DNA of 64,000 bases, from positions 124,001 through 188,000 of the forward strand of contig CANSLJ010000003.1 in the NCBI GenBank assembly GCA_947647735.1, written 5' to 3'. This document shows, piece by piece, positions 26,513 to 35,616 of this stretch. The stretch's first letter is position 1, and every line of letters begins with the position of its first letter. The translations under genes and the position numbers were made by a program. The notes beneath the pieces were generated by a model, which saw only the letters and a list, made by a program, of their open reading frames with translations, was not told the origin of the DNA and did no database searches. This stretch comes from an uncultured bacterium (GTDB taxonomy: Bacteria > Bacillota > Clostridia > Lachnospirales > Lachnospiraceae).

Positions 26513-28061
26513 CTTCAATTCTGCACATATGCTCTTTGGTTTCTGTACTGTAGCTTATTCCTACGGCAAGAATACGTTCGATATGTTCTTTTTTTAATTT
26601 CTCTCCGTATTTCTTTTTTCGGATCTGTTCGATGGCCGCTTCTGGCGGAGCATCGGCTTTCAGTTCAATGATGATTCCGGGCAGATTTTTCCGGCGCGGA
26701 TAGAACAGAAAGTCTGCAAATCCCTTTCCGCTTTTTTCTTCTCTTTCTATCTTATATTTATTTCTGGCCGACAGATAGGCAAGAGTTACTACGCAGGATA
26801 AACTGTTTTCGTCATTGTATTTTAAGACTGGCAGCTCACTGTTATGGATATCATGAAGATATGATGCGACTGATGTCCCATTTTTATTTAACGTGGCATC
26901 CAGTATTTCATGGGAATTTTTTACAAGTTCCGCCACATAACCAAACTCATCATCCTCCAGAGCATTCTCAAATTCTATCATAAGCTCTTTATTCGGAATG
27001 CACAGCTCTCCATCATGATAGGAGAGTAAGCCGTAGATGATCATGGCGGAATATATTTCTTTCCGGTTAACCGGGCTTTTCTGGCCGGCAGAATATTCTT
27101 TTTTGATTTCTATTTTGACCGGTGTGTTTCCCACCATTTTTACAACGTCATCTCTGACTTCCGCCAGATTATATTTCAAAAAGAACAACACTTCATCCAT
27201 TTTACCGGTTTTTGTCCAGTAGCTTTGACAGTATTCATCTTCTAAAGCGCACACAACGGAACGGGGATTGTAGATTTTTATGCCGTCCGTCGTGAGATAT
27301 CCGTTGTACCATTCGGAAATTTCGGAAAATGTCAGAGCGTTCTGCCTGTCGCACAGCATCTTTATATCATCCTCTGTAAAGCCAAAGTATTCGCCGAAAC
27401 TGGTGTCATTGAGCATAGTATACTCTTTAAACATGTTAAGAGCGGAACCCGTGCTGTATTTCTGGATGGGAAGAACCCCTGTCATATAGGCAAGAGCAAC
27501 ATAAGGTTTATCTTTCAGCAGGTCGCGCAGAAATTCGAGAAAATTGTTTTGATCTTCCGGATACAGATTATGGCTGAAAATATAATCCCACTCGTCGATG
27601 ATGAAAATAAACTTATCACCTGTGGCGGCAAAGAGCTTGGAGAGGGAGACGGTGTCGTCTGCCCTTATATCAGGATATTTTTCGATAATATCATGATATA
27701 ATAAATCTTTAAATTGATTGATATAATCTTCGTAACTGTTCCCTCTGCCGGGCAGATCATTTAAAGATAATGTCACTACGTTATATTGATTCAGATGAAG
27801 GGCGTAGTTTTCTCTTTGGCTGATCTTTAATCTGTCAAAGATATGCTTTGTGTCATATGCCTTTCCATAGTAGGCTCCAAGCATGTTAAGTACGGATGTT
27901 TTTCCAAAGCGGCGGGGCTTGGTGATGCACAGATATCGGTTTTTTGTATTGATCCGTCTGCTGACTTTTTCAATGATATCCGATTTGTCCACAAAAAACT
28001 CATCGCTGCTGAGCATTCGGAAATCTTCATATGCAGAATTTGTATTTAAATAGACTGCCAT
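26505..28061 (-). CDS. AAA-ATPase-like protein with C-terminal PDDEXK_9 domain
   Basis: A 518-residue member of the lineage-expanded AAA-ATPase_like/PDDEXK_9 family, common in Lachnospiraceae and Bacteroidetes. The P-loop is PRRFGKTS near residue 50, Walker B is FIFIIDEWD at about residue 150, and the C-terminal nuclease-like core reads GFADFLFYP...IIIELK. AAGGAG precedes the start at 28061. The biological role of the family is unknown; copies are often scattered singly as here. It is divergent from the microcompartment genes. Confidence 0.87.
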   Translation of the reverse strand: MAVYLNTNSAYEDFRMLSSDEFFVDKSDIIEKVSRRINTKNRYLCITKPRRFGKTSVLNMLGAYYGKAYDTKHIFDRLKISQRENYALHLNQYNVVTLSLNDLPGRGNSYEDYINQFKDLLYHDIIEKYPDIRADDTVSLSKLFAATGDKFIFIIDEWDYIFSHNLYPEDQNNFLEFLRDLLKDKPYVALAYMTGVLPIQKYSTGSALNMFKEYTMLNDTSFGEYFGFTEDDIKMLCDRQNALTFSEISEWYNGYLTTDGIKIYNPRSVVCALEDEYCQSYWTKTGKMDEVLFFLKYNLAEVRDDVVKMVGNTPVKIEIKKEYSAGQKSPVNRKEIYSAMIIYGLLSYHDGELCIPNKELMIEFENALEDDEFGYVAELVKNSHEILDATLNKNGTSVASYLHDIHNSELPVLKYNDENSLSCVVTLAYLSARNKYKIEREEKSGKGFADFLFYPRRKNLPGIIIELKADAPPEAAIEQIRKKKYGEKLKKEHIERILAVGISYSTETKEHMCRIEEI

Positions 28062-28193
28062 ATAGCGGGCTCCTTCTTAAACTGTTATAACAATAATCAG
28101 GAAACGATAAAAGCTGTTTCATACACTTTACCATAAAAAAATAAATACAGCAAATAAATAAAATTTAAGGTTCCAACAAAACAGGAAATAGTG

Positions 28194-28199
28194 TATACT
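28194..28199 (+). promoter_or_regulatory. Candidate -10 for the BMC/TA cluster
   Basis: TATACT at 28194-28199 lies 35 nt ahead of the first BMC gene; the -35 (TTCCAA at about 28171) is weak. Confidence 0.35.
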
Positions 28200-28234
28200 G
28201 TTCTTATGAATGAAAGAAAGGCAAGGGTACCGGC

Positions 28235-28537
28235 ATGGCGGAGGGGTTTGAGAGACAGGCGATAGGCGTGTTTGAACTGGACAGTTATCTATCCTGTTTT
28301 GTAGCGTTGGATGCGGCGGCGAAGGCGGCGGCGGTGAAGATTCAGGGCGTGGAGAGGAACCGTTTAAAGAGCGGTGCCTGTGTGAAGATGCGGGGCAGCT
28401 TGTCGGATGTGCGGGCGGCAATGGAAGCAGCGCTGGAGACGGCAAAGGAAATGGATTCGGAAGTGTATTCCCACACGATCATCGCGTCTCCGTCCGAGGA
28501 TTCCGAACTGGCGATTAAGATGACGATCAACAGATAG
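28235..28537 (+). CDS. BMC-domain microcompartment shell protein
   Basis: A 100-residue single BMC-domain protein. It keeps the family opening AIGVFELDSYLSCFVALDAAAKAA, the mid-domain VKMRGSLSDVRAAMEAA and a short C-terminal strand. Such proteins form hexagonal tiles of bacterial microcompartment shells. The pore region is diverged. A second BMC gene follows 14 nt later, but no shell vertex protein, aldehyde dehydrogenase or signature enzyme lies in the window, so this is an orphan shell locus. Confidence 0.85.
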   Translation: MAEGFERQAIGVFELDSYLSCFVALDAAAKAAAVKIQGVERNRLKSGACVKMRGSLSDVRAAMEAALETAKEMDSEVYSHTIIASPSEDSELAIKMTINR

Positions 28538-28551
28538 GGGAGGAAGGAAAG

Positions 28552-28863
28552 ATGAATGTATTTAAAGCCCTTGGCCTTGTGGAAGTGCTCGGCAGCGCGG
28601 ATGCGATTCAGGCAGTGGACGTGATGTTAAAGACGTCGGAGGTGGAGTTTCAGACCTGGCATACGAAATGCGGCGGACATACAACGGTATTTGTCAGCGG
28701 TGATGTGGCGGCGGTGACGGAAGCCGTGGAGCGGGTGAAAACGAATCCGCCCTGTGAGATCATAAAGACAGCGGTGATCTCCAACCCTTCCGAGGAGGCG
28801 GAACGCCTTGTGCTGGAAAACAGGGAGGGCAGCAGGTTTGCGAGAGCGGCGTTTGAGAAGTGA
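28552..28863 (+). CDS. Second BMC-domain shell protein
   Basis: A 103-residue single BMC-domain protein with a better match to the family consensus: ALGLVEVLGSADAIQAVDVM, the central CGGHTTVFVSGDVAAVTEA and the C-terminal ISNPSEEA. GGAGGAAGGAAAG precedes the start. With the preceding gene it makes a two-tile pair. Next comes the MNT antitoxin 4 nt later, so transcription is probably shared. Confidence 0.87.
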   Translation: MNVFKALGLVEVLGSADAIQAVDVMLKTSEVEFQTWHTKCGGHTTVFVSGDVAAVTEAVERVKTNPPCEIIKTAVISNPSEEAERLVLENREGSRFARAAFEK

Positions 28864-28867
28864 AGAT

Positions 28868-29167
28868 ATGTCTGTGAGAGAAAACGGTATCAGAGCGGAG
28901 GTTTGTGAAGAGATCAGGAAGCTGGCAAAAGGACATGGTATGGAAAGGGTTATTTTGTTCGGTTCCCGTGCAAGAGGCGATTTTCGCAGAACCAGCGATA
29001 TTGATCTGGCAGTACAGGGAGGCGATTATGCTGCCTTTGCGCTGGATCTGGAGGAGGAAGTGTCCACACTGCTGAAGTTTGATGTTGTAAATCTGGACGG
29101 GGCGGTGCAGGATGAACTGTTGGAATCCATTGTCAGGGAAGGTGTGGTTTTCTATGAAAAAGTATGA
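28868..29167 (+). CDS. mntA: MNT-domain nucleotidyltransferase antitoxin (type VII TA)
   Basis: A 99-residue minimal nucleotidyltransferase. The polymerase-beta-type motif is complete: G32-S33 in LFGSRARGDF and D44/D46 in SDIDLAV. In HEPN/MNT (type VII) systems this protein AMPylates the HEPN toxin and thereby neutralises it. The frame opens earlier inside the BMC gene, but the ATG at 28868 begins at homology. It overlaps the HEPN gene by 14 nt. Confidence 0.88.
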   Translation: MSVRENGIRAEVCEEIRKLAKGHGMERVILFGSRARGDFRRTSDIDLAVQGGDYAAFALDLEEEVSTLLKFDVVNLDGAVQDELLESIVREGVVFYEKV

Positions 29168-29546
29168 AAATTTTTGTGCAGCCCTGGAAAATCTGAAGGA
29201 CATTTATGGATACGCCGAGCCCTATGACAATGTGGTGTTGACCGGTCTGGTCGGGCTCTATGAGATCTGCTTTGAACAGTCCTGGAAGATGATGAAGGAG
29301 ATTCTGGAGAATCACGGTTATGAGGAAGGGGCGACCGGTTCGCCCAAACTGATCCTGAAAACAGCTTACAGGGCAGGGATGATAAAGGAGGAGGAACTCT
29401 GGCTGAAAGCGCTGGCGGCACGGAACAATGTGGCGCACGCCTATAATCAGAAAGTGGCCCTGGATATTGTCCGGGAGACAAAGGGAGAGTTTTATGATAT
29501 GTTCTGCAGATTAAAAAAAGAGGCGGAAGAATGGATAAAAGAGTGA
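29154..29546 (+). CDS. hepT: HEPN-domain toxin (HepT-like, type VII TA)
   Basis: A 130-residue all-helical HEPN protein of the HI0074/nucleotidyltransferase-substrate family. The ribonuclease motif Rx4HxY is intact: R90, H95 and Y97 in RNNVAHAY; Y97 is the residue that the partner MNT protein modifies in studied systems. The start at 29154 overlaps the MNT gene by 14 nt, which couples their translation. Together with the MNT gene it forms a complete toxin-antitoxin pair. Confidence 0.88.
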   Translation: MKKYENFCAALENLKDIYGYAEPYDNVVLTGLVGLYEICFEQSWKMMKEILENHGYEEGATGSPKLILKTAYRAGMIKEEELWLKALAARNNVAHAYNQKVALDIVRETKGEFYDMFCRLKKEAEEWIKE

Positions 29547-29608
29547 ATTTTTTCACAAAATAGTCACAATCGCATCACAATTTTAACATAAATGGAGACT
29601 AAGATAGA

Positions 29609-29647
29609 AGCATCTGATGAGGAGAAGATCCTCTCAGGTGCTTTTTT
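29609..29647 (+). terminator. Terminator after the HEPN/MNT pair
   Basis: AGCATCTGATGAGGA pairs with TCCTCTCAGGTGCT (one bulge), followed by six Ts, 63 nt after the HEPN stop. Confidence 0.65.
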
Positions 29648-29743
29648 ATAAAAAATCTCATGTGATCTGGTTTCGTGCCGGAAAATATATCAGCTGAGCG
29701 GGCGGGACAGATCGCATAAAAATAAGCAGATGAAGGAGTGACG

Positions 29744-31237
29744 ATGATGGAATACCAATACGGACAAAACAACGAGAACAACAATTATCAGGGACACAAC
29801 GACTATATTTACTATCATAATCAGCCGGCAGGAAATATTCCGCCGGAACCGGCGCATAAAAAGAAAGAAAAAAAGAGCGGAAAAGGGATCATCCCTCTCT
29901 GCCTTGTGTTATCCCTTATGATGGGAACCGCGGGGGGAGCCCTCGGCAGCGGACTTGTGATGCAGCAATATAATAAGAAGGAAGTACAGTCGGAGGAGGC
30001 GCCGCAGCAGGCGCCGGCGGCCCTCCCCCAGACAACGGAGCAGGCGGCCATCACGCCTACGGCGGCAACGGCGGCGACAGGTTTGTCCATCGAGCAGATA
30101 TCAGAAATGTGTCTGCCCTCCGTTGTGGCGATCACCAATATCACGGAATCCGAGATACGAAGCTTCTGGGGCACCACTTACACACAGGAGATCCCGAGTT
30201 CCGGTTCCGGTGTTATCATCGGTAAGACGGATGACGAACTGCTGATCGTCACCAACTACCATGTGGTGTCCGGCAACAAGGAACTGAATGTGCTGTTCAG
30301 CTATCAGGAAAGCCAGGACACTTCGGACGCCGAGATCGTGCAGGCTGAAGTGAAAGACTACAATTCCAGCAAGGACCTTGCCGTGATCGCAGTACCCTTG
30401 AGCAGCCTTACGGAAGAAGTTATGAATAATATAAAAGTGGCGGCCATCGGGGATTCCAATGAGCTGGCTCTGGGAGAACAGGTTGTGGCGATCGGTAATG
30501 CGCTGGGTTATGGGCAGTCTGTGACCACGGGTATCATCAGCGCCCTGAACCGCAATATCAACGAGGGCAGCGAGACGGATACGGTCGGCAACGCAAACCA
30601 GTATATCCAGACCGATGCGGCAATCAATCCGGGCAACAGCGGCGGCGCCCTTTTTAATATGAAGGGCGAGCTGGTGGGGATCAACTCCGCAAAGATGGCA
30701 GATACAAAGGTGGAAGGCATGGGCTATGCGATCCCCATCTCCGATATCAAGGCGGATATGGAAAATATGATGCAGCGTGAGACAAGGATGCTTGTGGAGG
30801 AACCCGACAGGGGGTATCTCGGCATCAGCGGCTCCAACGTGACGGAAGAGATCAATCAGTCCTACGACATCCCGATCGGCGCACACATCAGCAGCGTGAC
30901 AGCCGGCTCCCCCGCGGAGAAGGCAGGCCTTGAGCGGGGCATGGTCATCACCGAGATCGACGGAAAATCCGTGCGGACCATCGAGGAACTGAAAGAATAC
31001 CTCGCCTACTACAGAGCAGGGGAGACCATCGATATCACCGTATCCGTCAGAACCGACAGCGGCTACGAGGACAGAACCTATTCGGTTACCCTCTGTACAG
31101 CCGAGGAAGCCGGCATAACCATTGAAAATACACAGACACAGGACCAGGATCAGTCCTCCGGTTCCCAGTACGGCCAGACCAGCCCCTACGACCAGACGAA
31201 CCCCTTCGGCGGCTTCTTCCCGTTCTTCGGGAACTGA
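29744..31237 (+). CDS. htrA: HtrA/DegP-type membrane-anchored serine protease
   Basis: A 497-residue protein: a cytoplasmic N-terminal tail rich in N, Q and Y, one membrane helix at about 50-72, a linker rich in Q, A and T, a trypsin-like domain and one PDZ domain (about 365-455). The catalytic triad is H173 (TNYHVV), D211 (SKDLAV) and S299 (GNSGGAL). It would degrade misfolded proteins at the cell surface. AAGGAG at 29733 fits the ATG at 29744; a GTG at 29738 overlaps that site. The tail ends in a Q/S/P/G-rich segment. Confidence 0.93.
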   Translation: MMEYQYGQNNENNNYQGHNDYIYYHNQPAGNIPPEPAHKKKEKKSGKGIIPLCLVLSLMMGTAGGALGSGLVMQQYNKKEVQSEEAPQQAPAALPQTTEQAAITPTAATAATGLSIEQISEMCLPSVVAITNITESEIRSFWGTTYTQEIPSSGSGVIIGKTDDELLIVTNYHVVSGNKELNVLFSYQESQDTSDAEIVQAEVKDYNSSKDLAVIAVPLSSLTEEVMNNIKVAAIGDSNELALGEQVVAIGNALGYGQSVTTGIISALNRNINEGSETDTVGNANQYIQTDAAINPGNSGGALFNMKGELVGINSAKMADTKVEGMGYAIPISDIKADMENMMQRETRMLVEEPDRGYLGISGSNVTEEINQSYDIPIGAHISSVTAGSPAEKAGLERGMVITEIDGKSVRTIEELKEYLAYYRAGETIDITVSVRTDSGYEDRTYSVTLCTAEEAGITIENTQTQDQDQSSGSQYGQTSPYDQTNPFGGFFPFFGN

Positions 31238-31245
31238 CAAAACAC

Positions 31246-31275
31246 TTGACAAAGCCCCCCATTATCCACTATGAT
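31246..31275 (+). promoter_or_regulatory. Promoter for valS
   Basis: TTGACA (31246-31251), an 18-bp spacer and TATGAT (31270-31275). Transcription from here would produce a leader of about 100 nt containing the hairpin at 31307. Confidence 0.65.
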
Positions 31276-31295
31276 TCTCTTTAGGAAAAGAGGAC

Positions 31296-31342
31296 AAAGG
31301 CACTTCGCCCTTTGCCGGCAGATCGGCAGAGGGCTTTTGCTT
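31296..31342 (+). promoter_or_regulatory. Attenuator-like leader hairpins ahead of valS
   Basis: GCCCTTTGCCG (31307-31317) pairs with CGGCAGAGGGC (31324-31334) over 11 bp, followed by TTTTGCTTTT, a credible intrinsic terminator placed between the promoter and valS. The upstream CAAAGG (about 31295) can pair instead with CCTTTG inside the left arm, giving a mutually exclusive fold. The leader is too short for a standard T-box, and I see no T-box consensus. Confidence 0.5.
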
Positions 31343-31381
31343 TTAAAGATTGATAGAAATGGACCAAAGGAGGAGAACGTT

Positions 31382-34060
31382 ATGAGCGGCACAGCAAAGA
31401 GAGAGCTGGCAAAAACCTACGATCCCAAAGGCATTGAGGACAGAATTTATCAAAAATGGTTGGAAAAGAAATACTTTCATGCGGAAGTGGACAAGTCAAA
31501 GAAACCTTTCACGATCGTGATCCCGCCCCCAAATATTACAGGACAGCTTCATATGGGACATGCATTGGACAACACCATGCAGGATATCCTGATCCGCTAT
31601 AAACGGATGCAGGGCTATAATGCGTTATGGCAGCCGGGCACGGACCATGCGAGCATTTCAACGGAAGTAAAGATCATAGAGGCATTAAAAAAGGAAGGCG
31701 TTGATAAGCATGATCTCGGCAGGGAAAAGTTTCTGGAACGCGCCTGGGACTGGAGAAAAGAGTACGGCGGACGGATCGTTTCCCAGCTCAAGAAACTGGG
31801 CTCCTCCTGTGACTGGGACAGAGAACGTTTCACGATGGATGAGGGCTGTAACAAGGCTGTCACGGAAGTGTTCTGCAAGATGCATGAGAAGGGATGGATC
31901 TACAAAGGAGCAAAGATCATCAACTGGTGTCCGGTCTGCAATACTTCCATCTCCGATGCGGAGGTAGAGTACAAGGAACAGGAAGGCCATTTCTGGCATA
32001 TCAAATATCCGCTGGTGGATGAGAACGGAGCGCCCAGCAAAACGGAATTTCTGGAGTTCGCGACCACCCGTCCGGAGACCATGCTGGGCGATACGGCGGT
32101 TGCGGTCAATCCGAAGGATGAGCGCTACACTTATCTGAAGGGCAGATACGTGTGGCTGCCGATCGTGAACAAGGCGATACCGGTTGTGGAAGATGAATAT
32201 GTAGATATGGAATTCGGGACAGGCGTTGTGAAGATCACGCCGGGCCATGACCCGAATGACTTTGAGGTGGGCAAACGGCATAACCTGCCTATCGTGAATA
32301 TCATGAACGATGATGCCACCATCAATGAGAACGGCGGCAAATATGCGGGACTGGACCGCTATGAGGCGAGAAAACAGATTCTGGAGGAATTAAAACAGGA
32401 GGGGCTGCTGGGCAAGATCGAGGATTACAGCCACAACGTAGGAACCCATGACCGCTGCAGTACGACCATCGAGCCTCTTGTGAAGGAACAGTGGTTCGTG
32501 AAGATGGATGAACTGATAAAGCCCGCCGTGGAAGCGGTGAAGAACGGGGAAGTAAAACTGATCCCGGAGAGAATGGAGAAGATCTATTTTAACTGGACAG
32601 ACAATATCCGCGACTGGTGCATCAGCCGTCAGCTCTGGTGGGGGCACCGGATCCCGGCTTACTATTGTGACAAGTGCGGTGAAGTGGTGGTGGCGAGACA
32701 GACACCGGAGGTTTGTCCGAAGTGCGGGGAAACTCATTTCACACAGGATGAAGATGTGCTGGATACCTGGTTTTCCTCTGCACTCTGGCCTTTCTCCACA
32801 TTGGGATGGCCGGAAATGACGGAGGATCTGAAATACTTCTATCCCACGGACGTGCTGGTGACCGGTTATGATATCATTTTCTTCTGGGTGATCCGTATGA
32901 TCTTCTCCGGTTATGAGCAGATGGGCGAGAGGCCCTTTAAGACAGTGCTGTTCCACGGCTTGGTGCGGGATTCCCAGGGACGGAAGATGTCGAAGTCTCT
33001 GGGCAACGGTATCGATCCGCTGGAGATCATCGACCAGTACGGCGCGGATGCGCTGCGCCTGATGCTGATCACCGGCAACGCGCCGGGGAATGATATGCGC
33101 TTCTACTATGAAAGGGTGGAGGCTGCGAGGAATTTTGCCAATAAGGTGTGGAATGCCTCCCGGTTCATTATGATGAACATGGACGGGTTTACGGAGAAGG
33201 GAAAGGCCATCACAAAACCGGAGAGTTTTGAGCCTGCGGACAAGTGGATCATCTCCAAATTAAACCATCTTGTCAGAGAAGTGACCGACAATATGGACAG
33301 CTTTGAGCTGGGTATCGCGGTACAGAAGGTGTATGATTTTATCTGGGATGAGTTCTGTGACTGGTACATTGAGATGGTGAAGCCCCGTCTGTATAATTCC
33401 GACGACGAGGCAAGCCAGAACGCGGCGCTCTGGACTCTGCAGAATGTGCTGATAGATGCGTTAAAGCTTTTGCATCCCTATATGCCGTTTATCACGGAGG
33501 AGATATTCTGTTCCCTGCAGTCTGCGGAGGAGACGATCATGATCTCCAGATGGCCGGAGTATCAGGAGGAGCGGAACTTCCCCGTGGAGGAAAAAGCCAT
33601 CGAAACGATCAAGGAGGCGGTGAGAGGCATCCGCAATGTGAGAACCTCCATGAACGTTGCGCCTTCCCGGAAAGCGGCGGTTTACGTGGTGACGGAGAAG
33701 GAGGATGTGCAGGCGGCGTTTGAGGAAGGAAAGCTGTTCTTTGCCTCCCTTGCATACGCTTCCGAGGTGATGGTGCAGAAGGACAGAAGCGGCATTGCGG
33801 ATGACGCGGTATCTGTGGTGATCCCGGGTGCGGTACTGTATATGCCCTTTGCGGAGCTGGTGGACTTAAAACAGGAGAAAGAGCGCCTTCAGAAGGAGGA
33901 AAAGAGACTGCAGGGCGAGCTTGCCAGAGTAAACGGCATGCTGAAAAATGAGAAGTTCCTGGCGAAGGCACCGGAAGCGAAGGTGGCGGAAGAGAAGGCG
34001 AAGCTGGAGAAATATACCCAGATGATGCAGCAGGTGCAGGAGAGGCTGTCGCAGTTATGA
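31382..34060 (+). CDS. valS: Valyl-tRNA synthetase
   Basis: An 892-residue class I synthetase charging tRNA-Val. HIGH-type motif HMGH lies in [17 protein letters not shown] near residue 45, and KMSKS appears as [11 protein letters not shown]. The editing domain ([16 protein letters not shown]) and C-terminal coiled coil are present. The open frame begins at 31271, but the ATG at 31382 has AAAGGAGGA and matches the normal N-terminus. The stop overlaps folC by ATGA, so the two are coupled. Confidence 0.98.
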   Translation: MSGTAKRELAKTYDPKGIEDRIYQKWLEKKYFHAEVDKSKKPFTIVIPPPNITGQLHMGHALDNTMQDILIRYKRMQGYNALWQPGTDHASISTEVKIIEALKKEGVDKHDLGREKFLERAWDWRKEYGGRIVSQLKKLGSSCDWDRERFTMDEGCNKAVTEVFCKMHEKGWIYKGAKIINWCPVCNTSISDAEVEYKEQEGHFWHIKYPLVDENGAPSKTEFLEFATTRPETMLGDTAVAVNPKDERYTYLKGRYVWLPIVNKAIPVVEDEYVDMEFGTGVVKITPGHDPNDFEVGKRHNLPIVNIMNDDATINENGGKYAGLDRYEARKQILEELKQEGLLGKIEDYSHNVGTHDRCSTTIEPLVKEQWFVKMDELIKPAVEAVKNGEVKLIPERMEKIYFNWTDNIRDWCISRQLWWGHRIPAYYCDKCGEVVVARQTPEVCPKCGETHFTQDEDVLDTWFSSALWPFSTLGWPEMTEDLKYFYPTDVLVTGYDIIFFWVIRMIFSGYEQMGERPFKTVLFHGLVRDSQGRKMSKSLGNGIDPLEIIDQYGADALRLMLITGNAPGNDMRFYYERVEAARNFANKVWNASRFIMMNMDGFTEKGKAITKPESFEPADKWIISKLNHLVREVTDNMDSFELGIAVQKVYDFIWDEFCDWYIEMVKPRLYNSDDEASQNAALWTLQNVLIDALKLLHPYMPFITEEIFCSLQSAEETIMISRWPEYQEERNFPVEEKAIETIKEAVRGIRNVRTSMNVAPSRKAAVYVVTEKEDVQAAFEEGKLFFASLAYASEVMVQKDRSGIADDAVSVVIPGAVLYMPFAELVDLKQEKERLQKEEKRLQGELARVNGMLKNEKFLAKAPEAKVAEEKAKLEKYTQMMQQVQERLSQL

Positions 34061-35349
34061 CGCAGGCTTTTTTGGAAGCACAGGAATATATCAACCATAT
34101 TCCGAAGTTTGTGAAAAAAAATACGATGCAGGATACGAGGGCTTTTTATGGGAGGCTTTCGTGTCCCTGCAAAGATAATAAGGTGATTCATGTGGCAGGC
34201 ACGAACGGAAAGGGCTCCGTCTGTGCCTATCTGCAGTCTGTGCTGATGGAGGCGGGGTACAGCGTCGGGATGTTCACTTCGCCTCATCTTGTGGATATCC
34301 GGGAGCGGATCAGGGTGGATCGGGAACTGATCCCGGAGGAGGATTTTGTCGCGGTTTTTGAACAGGTGAGAGGGAGCTGTGGCAAAAATGCGGGGGAAAA
34401 TGACTACCATCCCAGCTATTTTGAGTTTCTGTATTTTATGGCGATGCTCTATTTTGATAAAAGGCATCCGGACTTTATTATTCTGGAGACAGGACTGGGC
34501 GGAAGACTCGATGCCACAAACTCTTTTCACTCCCCCTGCATCAGTATTATTACGGAGATCGGACTGGATCATACGGAGTATCTGGGGGAGACACTGGAGG
34601 AGATCGCGGCGGAAAAAGCGGGAATTGTCAAAAAAGGAATACCGCTTGTCTATTTTGCGAAGAATAAAATTGTCTCGGAGAGAATAGAAAAAAGTGTGAA
34701 AAGGGCGGAATCTAAGGCTTTTTCGGTAAAAGCGGAGGATATTGGCCTGAAAAATTGTGATAAGAAAGGCATTGATTTTTCTTATTACTCTGGGTATTAT
34801 AAATATAGCACGTTTCATCTTTCCACAAAGGCGCTTTACCAGCAGGAAAATGCCGCGCTTTGTATCAGGGCGCTGGAGGTGCTGGGGGAGATGGGAAAGG
34901 TGACGGTTTCTGAACAATGCCTGCGAAAGGGGCTGGCGGATGCCCGCTGGGAGGGCAGGATGGAAGAAATCCTGCCGGAGGTTTATCTGGACGGTGCTCA
35001 TAATCCGGACGGGATGGAGGCGTTTCTGAAAAGCGTGCGGGTGGACGGCGCTGCGGCAGGGCGTATATTGCTGTATTCTTCGCTGGCGGAGAAAGCCTGC
35101 GGGGAGATGGTGCGGAAAATAGCGGATGCGGGATTGTTTCAGGAAATCATCGTCACGAAGATAGACAGCCCGCGGGCGGCGGGAGCGCAGGAACTGGCGG
35201 AGCTGTTTGGCAAAAAGAGCGTGACGATAATAGAGGATTTGAAAGAAGCTTTCGAATACTGCCTGCATAAAAAAGCGGCAGGCATGAAAGTTTATATAAC
35301 AGGCTCTTTGTATCTGATCGGTCAGGTAAAGGAACTGAGTGGAAGATAA
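34057..35349 (+). CDS. folC: Folylpolyglutamate synthase / dihydrofolate synthase
   Basis: A 430-residue Mur-ligase-family enzyme that adds glutamate to folates. The P-loop is [11 protein letters not shown] at about residues 46-56; other family signatures are [18 protein letters not shown] and [11 protein letters not shown]. It overlaps valS by 4 nt (ATGA), a conserved Firmicute arrangement. Confidence 0.96.
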   Translation: MTQAFLEAQEYINHIPKFVKKNTMQDTRAFYGRLSCPCKDNKVIHVAGTNGKGSVCAYLQSVLMEAGYSVGMFTSPHLVDIRERIRVDRELIPEEDFVAVFEQVRGSCGKNAGENDYHPSYFEFLYFMAMLYFDKRHPDFIILETGLGGRLDATNSFHSPCISIITEIGLDHTEYLGETLEEIAAEKAGIVKKGIPLVYFAKNKIVSERIEKSVKRAESKAFSVKAEDIGLKNCDKKGIDFSYYSGYYKYSTFHLSTKALYQQENAALCIRALEVLGEMGKVTVSEQCLRKGLADARWEGRMEEILPEVYLDGAHNPDGMEAFLKSVRVDGAAAGRILLYSSLAEKACGEMVRKIADAGLFQEIIVTKIDSPRAAGAQELAELFGKKSVTIIEDLKEAFEYCLHKKAAGMKVYITGSLYLIGQVKELSGR

Positions 35350-35442
35350 AAAGAGCGGAAATCAGTTATCTTGCAGAGAGAAAGAGTACTCCGTCAGCAG
35401 GTTTGTCAGGGCAAATTTGCCGGCTGTGAAAAGGAGACCAGA

Positions 35443-35601
35443 ATGATCAATTTTGAGGAAGAAATCAAGAAGTTCCATCCGAGCCTGGAAGTGGAGGACG
35501 CGGAGGATGCGATCTATAATCAGGATATGACAGATATGTCAGATTTAGTGGTGAAAGTGGTTAAGGAAGCTAAAAGTTTAGTAGTGGAAGAGGAAGAATA
35601 A
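35443..35601 (+). CDS. Small acidic protein of unknown function
   Basis: A 52-residue, strongly acidic protein ending EEEE. The ATG at 35443 has AAAAGGAG at the right distance; the frame opens earlier without a ribosome site. It sits between folC and the TPR gene with 15 nt to the next start, so it is likely co-transcribed. I do not recognise a family. Confidence 0.65.
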   Translation: MINFEEEIKKFHPSLEVEDAEDAIYNQDMTDMSDLVVKVVKEAKSLVVEEEE

Positions 35602-35616
35602 ACAGGAGTTTATTGG

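Noticed and set aside
30101-31252. 383-codon reverse-strand frame inside htrA
   Set aside because: It is antisense to the protease gene with its intact catalytic triad; no start signal.
33889-35268. 459-codon reverse-strand frame across valS and folC
   Set aside because: It lies antisense to two well-identified genes; its composition is rich in Arg, His and Pro as expected of a shadow frame.
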